This document shows, piece by piece, positions 18,541 through 27,229 of a stretch of 64,000 nucleotides of DNA. How positions within the stretch are numbered: position 1 is the stretch's first letter; every line of letters starts with the position of its first letter. The translations under genes were made by a program, and so were the position numbers. Under the pieces are notes generated by a model, which was not told where the DNA came from, ran no database searches, and saw only the letters and a program-made list of their open reading frames with translations. The stretch comes from CALLVY01 sp937899855 (GTDB lineage Bacteria; Bacteroidota; Bacteroidia; Chitinophagales; Saprospiraceae): assembly GCA_039820405.1 (NCBI GenBank), contig JBCBQC010000017.1:8745-72744 (forward strand), in the 5' to 3' direction.

Positions 18541-19587
18541 ATGGAAGAAAACAAAACCCCTCCCATCGCCGACTGTTTGAACTGCGGTCACCCCCTTGCT
18601 CCCTCCGATCAGTTCTGCCCCCACTGCGGCCAGAGGCGGACCACCGGTCGCATCCGTTTGCGGCAGTTGCTCTCCGACTTTGTGGACAACTTTTTTAACC
18701 TGGATTCCCGAACCTTTCGCAGCATTCGCGCTTTATTTTGGCCGGGTTTTTTGACCTCGGAATACTTTCGGGGGCGTCATCGGAACTACATCCACCCCTT
18801 GCGTATTTTTTTGCTGAGTACGGTGCTATTGGTCGCCACTCTGAGCTGGTGGTTGGGGGATGAAATTTCGCTCGACGTCAACCCCAGCGAGGAGCTGATG
18901 CAGGACCAAACCGAACGGGAGCTGGCCTTGGCGGTAGATAGCCTACGACAGCAGTACGGGGCGGCGGATTCGCTGAGTGTAGCGATTGACCAGTGGACCG
19001 CTGCGTATATCGAGGAAGGGCGTGGCGCACCGGATAGCATCGATCTCAATAGCGTGATGCAAATTTACGGGGAGGTATCCGCGACCGTAGCCGTAGACGA
19101 TCTCCTCCATCAACCCCTGGAGGACTTGCTCCGGGACTACCGGATCGAAGGCTTTCGCAACCGCCTCCTGTTTTCGCAGAAGGTGAAGTTGTTTCGCAAT
19201 ACGCGTGGTTTTATCAGTTATCTGATCGGGAGGATCACCTGGTTTGTCCTGATCCTGATGCCGCTGTTGGCCCTGGTGCTGTACCTGCTGTATATCCGGC
19301 GTGGGTTTTACTACGTGGAGCACTTTATTTTTTCGACACACGTCCACAGCGCGATTTTTATCTTACTCTCCTTGCTGTTGGGCTTGTCAGGCTGGCTGAC
19401 GGAGGAAGTAATTCCCATCGTGTTATTGCTGATGGCTACGTACTGGTTGTTGGCCACGAAAGCGTTTTATGGACAGGGGTGGGGCAAGACGCTGCTGAAA
19501 TCCAGCCTGCTGTTTTTCTTCTTTTATTGGATCATCGTATCGATCGCTCTGGTGGTAGCGATCCTATTGGGGGTTCTGTTTTTTTGA
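18541..19587 (+). CDS. DUF3667 family membrane protein with zinc ribbon
   Basis: The product has 348 residues. The N-terminus has a zinc ribbon with four cysteines C12, C15, C26 and C29 (CLNCGHP..CPHCGQ). It is followed by the DUF3667 signature RQLLSDFVDNFFNLDSRTFR, then LTSEYFRGRHRNYIHPLRIF leading into the first TM helix. Further hydrophobic helices occur at about 225-255, 270-290 and 295-345. The central part (about 110-215) is likely a soluble loop. The family is widespread in Bacteroidota and has no assigned function. The first structured intergenic element lies immediately downstream. Confidence 0.9.
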   Translation: MEENKTPPIADCLNCGHPLAPSDQFCPHCGQRRTTGRIRLRQLLSDFVDNFFNLDSRTFRSIRALFWPGFLTSEYFRGRHRNYIHPLRIFLLSTVLLVATLSWWLGDEISLDVNPSEELMQDQTERELALAVDSLRQQYGAADSLSVAIDQWTAAYIEEGRGAPDSIDLNSVMQIYGEVSATVAVDDLLHQPLEDLLRDYRIEGFRNRLLFSQKVKLFRNTRGFISYLIGRITWFVLILMPLLALVLYLLYIRRGFYYVEHFIFSTHVHSAIFILLSLLLGLSGWLTEEVIPIVLLLMATYWLLATKAFYGQGWGKTLLKSSLLFFFFYWIIVSIALVVAILLGVLFF

Positions 19588-19682
19588 GGGGGGATGTGCT
19601 GGGGGATGGAGCGAAAATGGTGGCCTCCCCCAGGGTCTCGAAAGAGGGAAAGACCTGATATGAACGCTTTTGGGGACCAGGC

Positions 19683-19965
19683 AGAATTTGAGGCTTGGGT
19701 GGGCCCACCCTCAAGGCACGACCGTTTGCCGCGCCCCTTTGCAGACCCTACGCTACGGCATAGCTCCGCTACCCAAACCCAGAATACCCGATTCTGGTCG
19801 TGGAATAAAAAAAGATGCTCCGTCACCTAGAATCAGGAGAATCACGGTACATGGACGCTTTTGGGAGGGAAATTCCATAAATTTAAATTAGTATTTACTT
19901 TAATGTGTTTGTTAAGTGGTTGATTATCAGCGAGAAAAAAGCAAAATGAAATTTTATTGTTATAA
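19683..19965 (+). repeat. Structured intergenic element, copy A
   Basis: It aligns along most of its length with 40457-40710 and 55354-55640, all on the plus strand. Shared parts in order are: AATTTGAGGCTTGGG with the hairpin GGGTGGG/CCCACCC; AGCTCCGCTACCCA; hairpin CCAGAAT (19779-19785) / ATTCTGG (19791-19797); CCTAGAATCAGG (19826-19837), which can instead pair with CCCGATTCTGG (19787-19797); GGACGCTTTTG; AAATTCCATAA; and TTGATTATCAGCGAGAAAAAA. Coding is unlikely because the minus-strand frame is not kept in copy C. It may be a regulatory or other ncRNA, or a nonautonomous mobile element. Confidence 0.8.
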
Positions 19966-20009
19966 ATTTTAACATTTGCCCATCCTGCGGTACTCCACTT
20001 AAAAACCCA

Positions 20010-20041
20010 TTTGTCTCCTTCCCCCAGGATTTGCATCTTTG
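20010..20041 (+). promoter_or_regulatory. Candidate gatB promoter
   Basis: TTTG (20010-20013), 20-nt spacer, CATCTTTG (20034-20041), seven of eight at the TAnnTTTG box. The predicted start of transcription near 20047 supports ATG 20093 over an upstream in-frame codon at 20051. Confidence 0.55.
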
Positions 20042-20092
20042 TAAACCGCTTTGGCCCGGGAAAGGGCTCGCGGTACACCACAATTCACCCTT

Positions 20093-21544
20093 ATGTCTGT
20101 CTACGATCAATACGAAACGGTTATCGGCCTGGAAATCCACGTGCAACTGGCCACCCAATCCAAAGCTTTTTGTGGCGACGATGCCCGTTTTGGCGCCGCC
20201 CCCAACACCCACGTGAGCGCCATCTCGCTGGGCCACCCCGGTACCTTACCCCGCCTCAACAAGAGGCAAGTCGAATACGCCGTCCAACTTGGCCTGGCCC
20301 TGGGCTGCGAGATTCAGCGGCACAACACTTTCGATCGCAAGAACTATTTCTACGCCGATCTGCCCAAGGGTTACCAAATCACCCAAGATCGCCGTCCCAT
20401 TTGCGTTGGTGGTGCCCTGCAGATTCCCAGTGCGGAGGGGGAGAAAAGCATTCGCATTCACCACATCCACATGGAGGAGGATGCCGGTAAGTCGATTCAC
20501 GACCAGGACCCCCAGCACAGCCTGGTGGACCTCAATCGGGCGGGCGTGCCCTTACTCGAAATCGTGACCGAGCCCGACCTGCGCAGTCCCGAGGAGGTAG
20601 ATGCCCTGATGACCGCCATGCGCCAACTGGTACGCTACCTCGAAATCTCGGATGGCAACATGGAAGAAGGATCGCTGCGCTGCGATTGTAACGTATCGGT
20701 CCGGCTACGGGGCAGCGACCAACTGGGCGAGCGTTGTGAAGTCAAAAACCTCAACTCCATGCGTTTTGCCCGGCGGGCCATCGCCTACGAACGTCGGCGC
20801 CAAATCGATCTGATCGAAGCGGGGGGGAAAGTGGAACAACAAACCCTCAATTTTGATCCCGTCAGTGGTATGACCAGCCCCCTGCGCGACAAGGAGGATG
20901 CCCACGATTACCGCTATTTTCCCGAACCCGACCTTCCCCCCGTCCAACTGGACGAGGCCTACGTCGACCAGTTGCGCGCTACCCTCCCTCCACTGCCCTG
21001 GGCCCTGCGGACGGAATTGGCGACCGACTACCAACTTTCCCCCTACAATGCCGAACTCCTAACCCAGGAAAAGGCCACGGCCCTGTACTTCAAACGCCTG
21101 GCCGCCGAAACGCCTCACTTCAAAGCCGCTGCTAATCTGCTGATCAATAAGATGCTCCCCTGGGTACAGGAACGCAAGACCCCCCTCGCGGACTTTCCCC
21201 TCACTACGGATCAATTGGCCGAGCTGATCCAACTCATCGCCGACGATCGGGTGAGCAATGCCGTGGCCTACCAACGGCTTTTCCCCGCCCTGCTCGATCG
21301 CCCCGAGGCCCGTCCCCTGGCTCTAGCGGAAGCCCTGGACCTGATCCAATCGCAGGACGATGACTTTATGGCCACCCTCGTTCGCGAGGTGATCGAGCAG
21401 CACCCCGATAAGGTGGCGGCTTACCGCCAGGGAAAGAAGAATTTACTCGGCTTTTTTATGGGACAGGTCATGCGACAATCCAAGGGCCGGGCCAATCCCA
21501 AAACGGCGGAGGCCCTGCTCCAACGAACGCTGGCGGCGGACTAA
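20093..21544 (+). CDS. gatB: Asp-tRNA(Asn)/Glu-tRNA(Gln) amidotransferase subunit B
   Basis: The product has 483 residues, typical for GatB. It is the kinase/amidation subunit of GatCAB, which converts Glu-tRNA(Gln) and Asp-tRNA(Asn) to the amides. The N-terminus YETVIGLEIHVQL and motifs DRKNYFYADLPKGYQITQ, GVPLLEIVTEPDLRSPEE and RCDCNVSVR are diagnostic; the C-terminal tail domain (about 330-483) carries the YqeY-like helical region. I start at ATG 20093 because the family begins at this point and a promoter lies just upstream. gatA and gatC are not in the window. Confidence 0.97.
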   Translation: MSVYDQYETVIGLEIHVQLATQSKAFCGDDARFGAAPNTHVSAISLGHPGTLPRLNKRQVEYAVQLGLALGCEIQRHNTFDRKNYFYADLPKGYQITQDRRPICVGGALQIPSAEGEKSIRIHHIHMEEDAGKSIHDQDPQHSLVDLNRAGVPLLEIVTEPDLRSPEEVDALMTAMRQLVRYLEISDGNMEEGSLRCDCNVSVRLRGSDQLGERCEVKNLNSMRFARRAIAYERRRQIDLIEAGGKVEQQTLNFDPVSGMTSPLRDKEDAHDYRYFPEPDLPPVQLDEAYVDQLRATLPPLPWALRTELATDYQLSPYNAELLTQEKATALYFKRLAAETPHFKAAANLLINKMLPWVQERKTPLADFPLTTDQLAELIQLIADDRVSNAVAYQRLFPALLDRPEARPLALAEALDLIQSQDDDFMATLVREVIEQHPDKVAAYRQGKKNLLGFFMGQVMRQSKGRANPKTAEALLQRTLAAD

Positions 21545-21552
21545 GTCGCTCA

Positions 21553-21584
21553 TTTGTAATTCCCAAAATATTATCCTATTTTAG
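21553..21584 (+). promoter_or_regulatory. Candidate promoter of the MerR-type regulator gene
   Basis: TTTG (21553-21556), 20-nt spacer, TATTTTAG (21577-21584), near the Bacteroidota consensus. It lies 22 bp before the start codon. Confidence 0.55.
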
Positions 21585-21606
21585 ATGGGACGCAAACGCC
21601 CGCGGT

Positions 21607-21939
21607 ATGCCCATAAAAAAAGAAGAATACACCAAGCTCTACTACTCCATCGGTGAGGTTTCTAAAATGTTTGAGGTTTCCAAGTCCTTGATCCGTTTTT
21701 GGGAATCGGAATTCGACTTGCTACGGCCCCACAAGAATAGCAAGGGCGATCGGCGTTTTACCCAACAAAACCTCAATCAGTTTCGCCTCATCTATCACCT
21801 CGTCAAGGAACGGGGCTTTACCCTCGAAGGGGCCAAGAAAGAGCTCAAGGAAAATAAGGACCGCCACATCAAAAAACAGGAAATCCTCGATAACCTCTAC
21901 CGGCTACGGGGCTTCTTGGAAAAACTCAAATCGGACTGA
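21607..21939 (+). CDS. MerR family transcriptional regulator
   Basis: The product has 110 residues. The N-terminal winged helix-turn-helix reads YYSIGEVSKMFEVSKSLIRF then WESEFDLLRPHKNSKGDRRF, the standard MerR DNA-binding pattern. A dimerisation helix follows (about 85-108). No effector domain or metal-binding cysteines are present, so it is a short MerR of the kind common in Bacteroidota. Its stop codon is only 2 bp from that of the convergent sigma-54 activator gene. Confidence 0.92.
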   Translation: MPIKKEEYTKLYYSIGEVSKMFEVSKSLIRFWESEFDLLRPHKNSKGDRRFTQQNLNQFRLIYHLVKERGFTLEGAKKELKENKDRHIKKQEILDNLYRLRGFLEKLKSD

Positions 21940-21941
21940 GG

Positions 21942-23708
21942 TCATTCCGCCTGCTTGCTCCGCTTGATTCCCAATCGATCCATTTTTGAATAGAGCGTCG
22001 TCGGTCGCAAATCCAGCAGACGGGCCGCTCCCCGCTCGCCACTTACCCGCCAGTTGGTATGCTGCAAAACTTCAATGATGTACTGCCGCTGCATGGCCTC
22101 CAGGCTTTTGAACTCCTGCGGAGGCAAGCGCTTTTTGCTAGGCCGGAACCAGTCGCCCAGGTTGAGCTTTCCGGCGCGGGCGGTGATGATGCCCCGTTCC
22201 ACAATGTTTTCCAACTCGCGGACGTTGCCCGGAAAATCGTATTCCAGCAGTCGGTTGATTACTTTTTGGGGGACTTCCTGGATGCTGCGTCCCAGTTTGC
22301 TCCCCAGTTTTTCGCAAAAGAAACGAACCAGTAGGGGAATGTCTTCGGGACGCTCGCGCAGGGGGATGCTGTGGATGGGAAAAACGTTGAGCCGGTAATA
22401 GAGGTCTTCCCGAAAATTGCCCTTATCGATTTCCTTTTCCAAATTTCGATTGGTCGCCGCAATCACCCGGATGTCGACCCGCCGGGTCTCGGACCCCCCG
22501 AGGCGTTCGATCTCCCCTTCCTGTAGGGCCCGGAGCAGTTTGGCTTGCAGCTCGATCGGCAATTCGCCGATTTCGTCCAAAAAGAGGGTACCGCCGTCGG
22601 CGAGTTCGAATTTGCCAATTTTACGGCTGAGGGCGCCGGTAAAGGCACCTTTTTCGTGGCCAAAAAGTTCGCTCTCAATGAGGTTGGCGGGGAGGGCGGC
22701 GCAGTTGACCTTAATCATGGGCCGGACGTGGCGACGGCTCAATTGGTGGACCGCCCGGGCGATCAATTCCTTACCCGTACCACTTTCCCCGGTAATCAAA
22801 ACCGTCGAGTTGGTATCGGCTACCTGTTCGACCTTTTGTAGGACCTTGCGAAAGGACTTGCTCTGCGTGATGATTTCGCCAAAGTGCTGACTGCCTTCGA
22901 TCTCTTCCTGGAGGTAGTTGTTTTCCGCCTCCAATTTTTCCTTGAGTTCCCGAATCTCCAGGAGTGCCCCCCGCAGTGCGGCTTCCTTGCGCTTGCGCTC
23001 GCTGATGTCACGCACGTTGGCGCAGGCGTATTCCATGCCTTCAAACTCGATGTAGTGGGCCACAATTTCCACCGGAAAGCTGCGTCCCGCTCGGTCGATG
23101 TGTTCGCTTTCCCGGAGGGTCTGGCCCGCCGTTTTGAGCTCCTCCCAGATGCCCCGGAAGCCCTCGGGGTCGACGGTGCGGTTGATTTCGAGGAGGTTTT
23201 TGCCCAAAAATTCCTCCTTCGTATAGCCGTACCAGCGACAGGCCGCTTCGTTGACCTGTTTGATAAAGCCGCGGGGGCAAATCCAGAAAATGGCGTCGAC
23301 GGCCTTTTGGACGGTAAAGTCGGCGAGACGGGCCTGGCGGTCGGCTTCCTTGCGTTGGGTGATGTCCTGGATGATGGCACAGCTGTAGGTGACGCCTTCG
23401 TATTCGACAAAAATATCGGTGATGTCAACGGGGAATTCCTCGCCGTTTTTCTTGCGGTGCGAGCTTTCGAAGGTCTCGGTATTGACCTGCTTGTTGGCCC
23501 AGTGTGCGGCCCAGCGGTCGGGGCTCATGTTGGGGTTGAGGTCGAAGATGGTCTTTTCCAGCAATTCCTCCCGGGTGTAACCCCAGTGTTCGCAGGCCTT
23601 GCGGTTGGCTTCAAAAAAGCGTCCCCGTTCGTCGAACCAAAAGACGGCATTGGGCAAATCGGTAAGGGCGCGTTGGGCAATGGTCGGCAGGTGTGGAGCA
23701 GGAGGCAT
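21942..23708 (-). CDS. Sigma-54-dependent transcriptional activator with two PAS domains
   Basis: The product has 588 residues. PAS domain 1 (about 10-120) and PAS domain 2 (about 130-240) each end in a PAC-like segment, and a coiled coil (245-275) follows. The AAA+ domain has Walker A GESGTGKE (307-314), the sigma-54-contacting GAFTGA loop (354-359) and Walker B TLFLDE (374-379). A Fis-type helix-turn-helix closes the protein (about 540-585, RVSGERGAARLLDLRPTTLY). Sensing is probably through small molecules or redox at the PAS domains. All catalytic motifs are intact. An upstream box resembling TAnnTTTG (TATCTTTA) is its likely promoter. Confidence 0.96.
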   Translation of the reverse strand: MPPAPHLPTIAQRALTDLPNAVFWFDERGRFFEANRKACEHWGYTREELLEKTIFDLNPNMSPDRWAAHWANKQVNTETFESSHRKKNGEEFPVDITDIFVEYEGVTYSCAIIQDITQRKEADRQARLADFTVQKAVDAIFWICPRGFIKQVNEAACRWYGYTKEEFLGKNLLEINRTVDPEGFRGIWEELKTAGQTLRESEHIDRAGRSFPVEIVAHYIEFEGMEYACANVRDISERKRKEAALRGALLEIRELKEKLEAENNYLQEEIEGSQHFGEIITQSKSFRKVLQKVEQVADTNSTVLITGESGTGKELIARAVHQLSRRHVRPMIKVNCAALPANLIESELFGHEKGAFTGALSRKIGKFELADGGTLFLDEIGELPIELQAKLLRALQEGEIERLGGSETRRVDIRVIAATNRNLEKEIDKGNFREDLYYRLNVFPIHSIPLRERPEDIPLLVRFFCEKLGSKLGRSIQEVPQKVINRLLEYDFPGNVRELENIVERGIITARAGKLNLGDWFRPSKKRLPPQEFKSLEAMQRQYIIEVLQHTNWRVSGERGAARLLDLRPTTLYSKMDRLGIKRSKQAE

Positions 23709-23916
23709 GGTATATCGATGGTTGAAGGCCGGCGCTGGCGGCCGGGTAGTGGCCTAATGGTATAAAGATAGGGGATTAAGTGGAAATGAGATCAAGCTAG
23801 GGGCTGGTGGCTAAAATTGCTGTCCGAGCCATTACCTTTTTCCACTTGGGGGAATCAATCGTAAAAGCGCCTTAGGCAGCACATTTTTTAATCTCCCCAA
23901 ACAAAATCACTCGATC

Positions 23917-26598
23917 ATGAAGCAATACCTTTTTACCCTTATCCTGTTGGGATGCCTCACCTCGCTCACGGGCCAGCCCGGCTCCCCGGATCCAACCTTT
24001 GGCGATCAGGGCGTGGTACGGACCAACCTGAGTAACTTTTCCCACGTTTCAAAAGTCGTGGCATTGCCGGATGGTAAACTACTGGCCTGTGGGGATTTGA
24101 AGCAGGATAATTTGGACGTTAGGCGGGCCCTACTGGTCCGCTATCTGGAAGATGGCTCGCTCGATCCCGATTTTGGGGAGGGCGGCATCGTATACGATCC
24201 GGAGAGTGAGCTAGTGGGGGAAGTTCAGGCCATCAACGTTTTTAACGATGGGCGGATGCTCCTGGCGGCCAATCGGGACGATCGGATCGTACTGATGCGT
24301 TTGTTGCCCGACGGCCAGGTGGATTCCACCTTTAACCAGACCGGGCAGATGGATCTGTTGATCACCGGACAGCGTAACACGGTACGGGACATCGCCATTC
24401 GGGAGGACGGTGCCATTCTTTTGGCGGGAGCGGTATTGATGGAAAACACCAGCAGTTACTCCTTCCTTCTGGCCCAACTTCGGCCCGACGGGAGCCTCGA
24501 TACGGCTTTCGCCAACGGTGGATTTATCGTTACGCCTCACTCGGATGACCGAGATGAACTGTGGCGCATCATCGTATCCCCCGACGGGCGTATCCTAGTG
24601 GCCGGTTGATCGGGGTTTAGTCAGGTGGGTGCTGCTGAATCCGAAATCATGCTTTTTCGCTACCGCTCCGATGGCAGTACCGATCTGAGTTTTGGCAATA
24701 CCGGTCGCATCCGCCTGGTGGATAGCAACCGCAAGCTGCGCTTGAGCGATATCGCCATCACGCCGGAAGGACGTATCGTGGTTGGAGGGAGTCTAAATTT
24801 TGATCGCCGGGGAGATTGGCTCATTACGATGTTATTGGACGATGGGGGGTTGGATACGGAATTTGGGGACGGTGGTTTTTTGCGAATAGATTTAGGGGGA
24901 AATACTTACGACCGCTTGGAGGATATCGAGGTACAGGTCGATGGCAGTCTTTTGCTGTTGGGGCTGGATTGGGATGGTCAATTGGCCTATCTGATTCGCA
25001 CCCGGAGCAATGGGGAGATGGATGAGACTTTTGGGGATCGAGGGGTCGTCACCTCCGATGCAGTGGGTTGGTACTTTAGGATGCGAATGGCTTTGCAAGC
25101 GGACGGCAAGATCGTAGTGGGGGGGTCATACTTTACTTTGTTGCGCTACGAATCGGGGCTAAACCCGTTTCAATCCATCACCACTCGGGATCGTCCGCAT
25201 TTTTATTGCCCGGGAGAGGAATTGCGGGGTGAGCTCTTTGTCAGTCCAGGCTTTGATCCAGCGGGAGTTAAGCTGGAGGTCATCGACTCCCCGCTGGGAG
25301 TCGAAATTGCCTGGGACGACGAACGGCCCCAACCTAGAAGTTGGGTAGGCTATACGGTGAGCAACTTGCCGATTGGCGTAGTGAGCCAGGTTGTGGTACA
25401 AGCCAGCGATGACTTGGGCAATCAGGCCCGAGATACCCTGACCTTTTGGGACCAAACCATCCCCAGCGAGTTGCAGTTTCCACCGGCGGGCGCTACGAAT
25501 CTTCCCACCGATTCGATCCGCTTTGCTTGGAGTGACCCCACCCCCAGCAGCTACATTCTGGAGCTGTCTACGGATTCGGCAGACTTTGCGGCGAACCGGA
25601 TATACGGCCAAGGGGGCATCATCGACCCCTTTCTGGTGCTTCCCCAGCGCTTGGATACTTTTCGGGTCTACTACTGGCGACTGGTTACGGATAATGAGTG
25701 CGGGCAATTGGTCAATGGAATACAGTCTTTTCGAACCGGCCTGCCCCTCAACTACACCATTCGGGCTTCGGAGGATACCCTGCGCAGCTGTATCGGAGGC
25801 ATTTACCGGCTGGCCCTCAGCCTGGGGACGGGACTGGGCAATCGCCCGCTGGATTTGAGGGTGATCAATTTGCCCGAGGGGGGAAGGGTAGACTTTGCCC
25901 AAAACTCAGCGGAGCGTGGGGAGGTGGTCCAGGTGGAATTGCGAGGGCGAATTTCCCGGCTTGAGTTCCCACTGATCTTTGAAGCCCAAGCTTCCTCCGG
26001 CCGTCCCGTCCGCGATACGGTATGGATCATACAGGACCAAAACACTCGGAGCTTTGACCTCTTCGAACCACAGAACGGTGCCAATCTGGTCGATCTGGAA
26101 CCACGGTTGGATTGGGACCAAGACCTGGCGGTGCGCTACCTGGTAGAAATCGCCCGTACCGCTGACGATTTTGAGGAGGACCTGGTCTTCCGCGATACCT
26201 CCAGCGTTGGGGAGGAAGGGTACCTGCTGCCCGCCGGTGTCTTGGAGCTCCAACGGACCTATTACTGGCGGGTGCGTACCCTGGGGGGCTGTGAATTCTC
26301 CAATACCTTTGCCTTTAATACGGGGGTGACCGGTACTAAGGCCGTGGAGGCGCCCAAGGTCACCCTCTATCCCAATCCCAGTGCGGGGGAGGTCTACCTG
26401 CGTTTGCCGGCCAGCACTGAGCCCTGGACTTTGCGACTGTTGGACCTAAGTGGGGTGGAGCGCCGCCGTTGGCGCATTCCCGCCGGTGACCGCCATTTTA
26501 GTTTTGATCCCGAGCTGCCACCTGGGCTTTACTTCGTGGAGTGGCGACAGGCTGGGGCCTGGGGGCGGCAGAAATTACACTACGGGCTGACCCCATAA
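23917..26598 (+). pseudogene. Delta-60-repeat (DUF5122) secreted protein with T9SS tail, interrupted by in-frame TGA
   Basis: A single reading frame of 893 sense codons plus one internal TGA at 24607-24609. The first part (230 residues) has signal peptide MKQYLFTLILLGCLTSLTGQ and delta-60 beta-propeller repeats (DGSLDPDFGEGGIV, PDGQVDSTFNQTG). The stop falls within the usual ILVAG repeat motif, and the same frame continues directly with SGFSQVGAAESEIMLFRYRS then DGSTDLSFGNTG. After more repeats (to about residue 400), Ig-like regions and a T9SS sorting domain (VTLYPNPSAGEVYLRL) follow. Translation of the second part alone from GTG 24625 would lack a signal peptide. A recent nonsense mutation, a sequencing error or readthrough are the options. 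Confidence 0.85.
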
Positions 26599-26624
26599 AC
26601 ACCCCGCTTCGCGGCGGTCGGTGC

Positions 26625-26660
26625 AAAGCGCATTCCCAGAAGTGGGGAGGCGCTTTTTTG
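26625..26660 (+). terminator. Rho-independent terminator
   Basis: AAGCGC..TTCCC pairs with GGGGA..GCGCTT across a short AGAAGT loop, then a T run. It follows the delta-60 gene. Confidence 0.75.
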
Positions 26661-26670
26661 TTTTTTCATT

Positions 26671-26712
26671 TTCGTAATTATACGAAATATCGTAATTTAT
26701 TTTCGTAATTTT
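26671..26712. promoter_or_regulatory. CGTAATT repeats with inverted repeat, candidate activator sites
   Basis: TTCGTA-atta-TACGAA is an inverted repeat at 26671-26686. CGTAATT occurs at 26673, 26691 and 26704 in direct orientation. The cluster lies about 80-120 bp upstream of a sigma-54-like site (26793-26808), the usual place for enhancer-binding-protein sites. Function is inference. Confidence 0.4.
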
Positions 26713-26792
26713 TCTCAGCGTCCTTTTTGGAGTAATTTTTTAATTGCTGATTATCAATTGGTTATGAATTTTTCGATCGCCTTTTGGCCCTT

Positions 26793-26808
26793 TGGCACAG
26801 CCGTTGGA
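26793..26808 (+). promoter_or_regulatory. Sigma-54-like promoter
   Basis: TGGCAC-agccg-TTGGA matches TGGCACRNNNNTTGCW at all positions except the final C of the -12 element, which is G. The spacing is exact. The -12 mismatch weakens the call. Confidence 0.35.
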
Positions 26809-26833
26809 CTATATGGAACAAATAACTGCGAAA

Positions 26834-27181
26834 ATGACTGTATCCACCCAACTCACCCCCCTTCAACAGCTGCTCCAGCGGAGCGCCGATAGCCCCCTTC
26901 CCATCGTTGCCTTCCTGACGCGGGGACAGAGTGGCTCCGATTTCTTGATGCGTCGAGTGCTCGAACGTTTGGAAGATAGCCTGACCGATTCCTTCCAGTT
27001 TATCGAGCTGGCCGAGCGTGCGGCCGAGGGACTCCAAAAGGAGTTGAAAACGACAAAAAATCCGGTGGTACTGTTGTTGGATCGCTCCGAAATCCAACTG
27101 CTTTTTTCGGGCATGATGCCCTACGAATCGCTGCGGGAGGTCCTGGAGTCCTACCTGGCCAAAAGTTGTCAACCTCTTTGA
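26834..27181 (+). CDS. Small protein, possible thioredoxin-like fold
   Basis: The product has 115 residues from ATG 26834; an in-frame ATG at 26813 would add seven. I prefer 26834 because it follows an A-rich stretch and because transcription from the sigma-54-like site would begin near 26816. The sequence alternates amphipathic helices and strands (LPIVAFLTRGQSGSDFLMRR, VVLLLDRSEIQLLFSGMMPY), like the second half of thioredoxin-like proteins but without a CxxC. No signal peptide, so cytoplasmic. Family not recognised with certainty. Confidence 0.7.
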   Translation: MTVSTQLTPLQQLLQRSADSPLPIVAFLTRGQSGSDFLMRRVLERLEDSLTDSFQFIELAERAAEGLQKELKTTKNPVVLLLDRSEIQLLFSGMMPYESLREVLESYLAKSCQPL

Positions 27182-27229
27182 ATACCAAATACATCATCAC
27201 CAATTACTATCCACAGAAATTTAAATAAA

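Larger units (their letters stand above)
19588..20092. other. Intergenic region holding structured element copy A, 505 bp
   Basis: Between the DUF3667 gene and gatB. About 19683-19965 is copy A of a three-copy element, and a promoter for gatB lies at 20010-20041. An exact 11-bp direct repeat ACGCTTTTGGG occurs at 19664-19674, just outside the conserved part, and again inside at 19855-19865. Confidence 0.7.

Noticed and set aside
19524..19826. Minus-strand reading frames across copies A and B (VWVAELC..GPTQAxN) as a small protein family
   Set aside because: The two frames look alike only because the noncoding element is conserved. In copy C the frame has a stop and shifts, while the base pairing is kept.
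26762..27172. Minus-strand frame opposite the small thioredoxin-like gene
   Set aside because: It begins outside any promoter-like context and its Gln/Gly/Leu-rich sequence is the complement of the plausible plus-strand protein.
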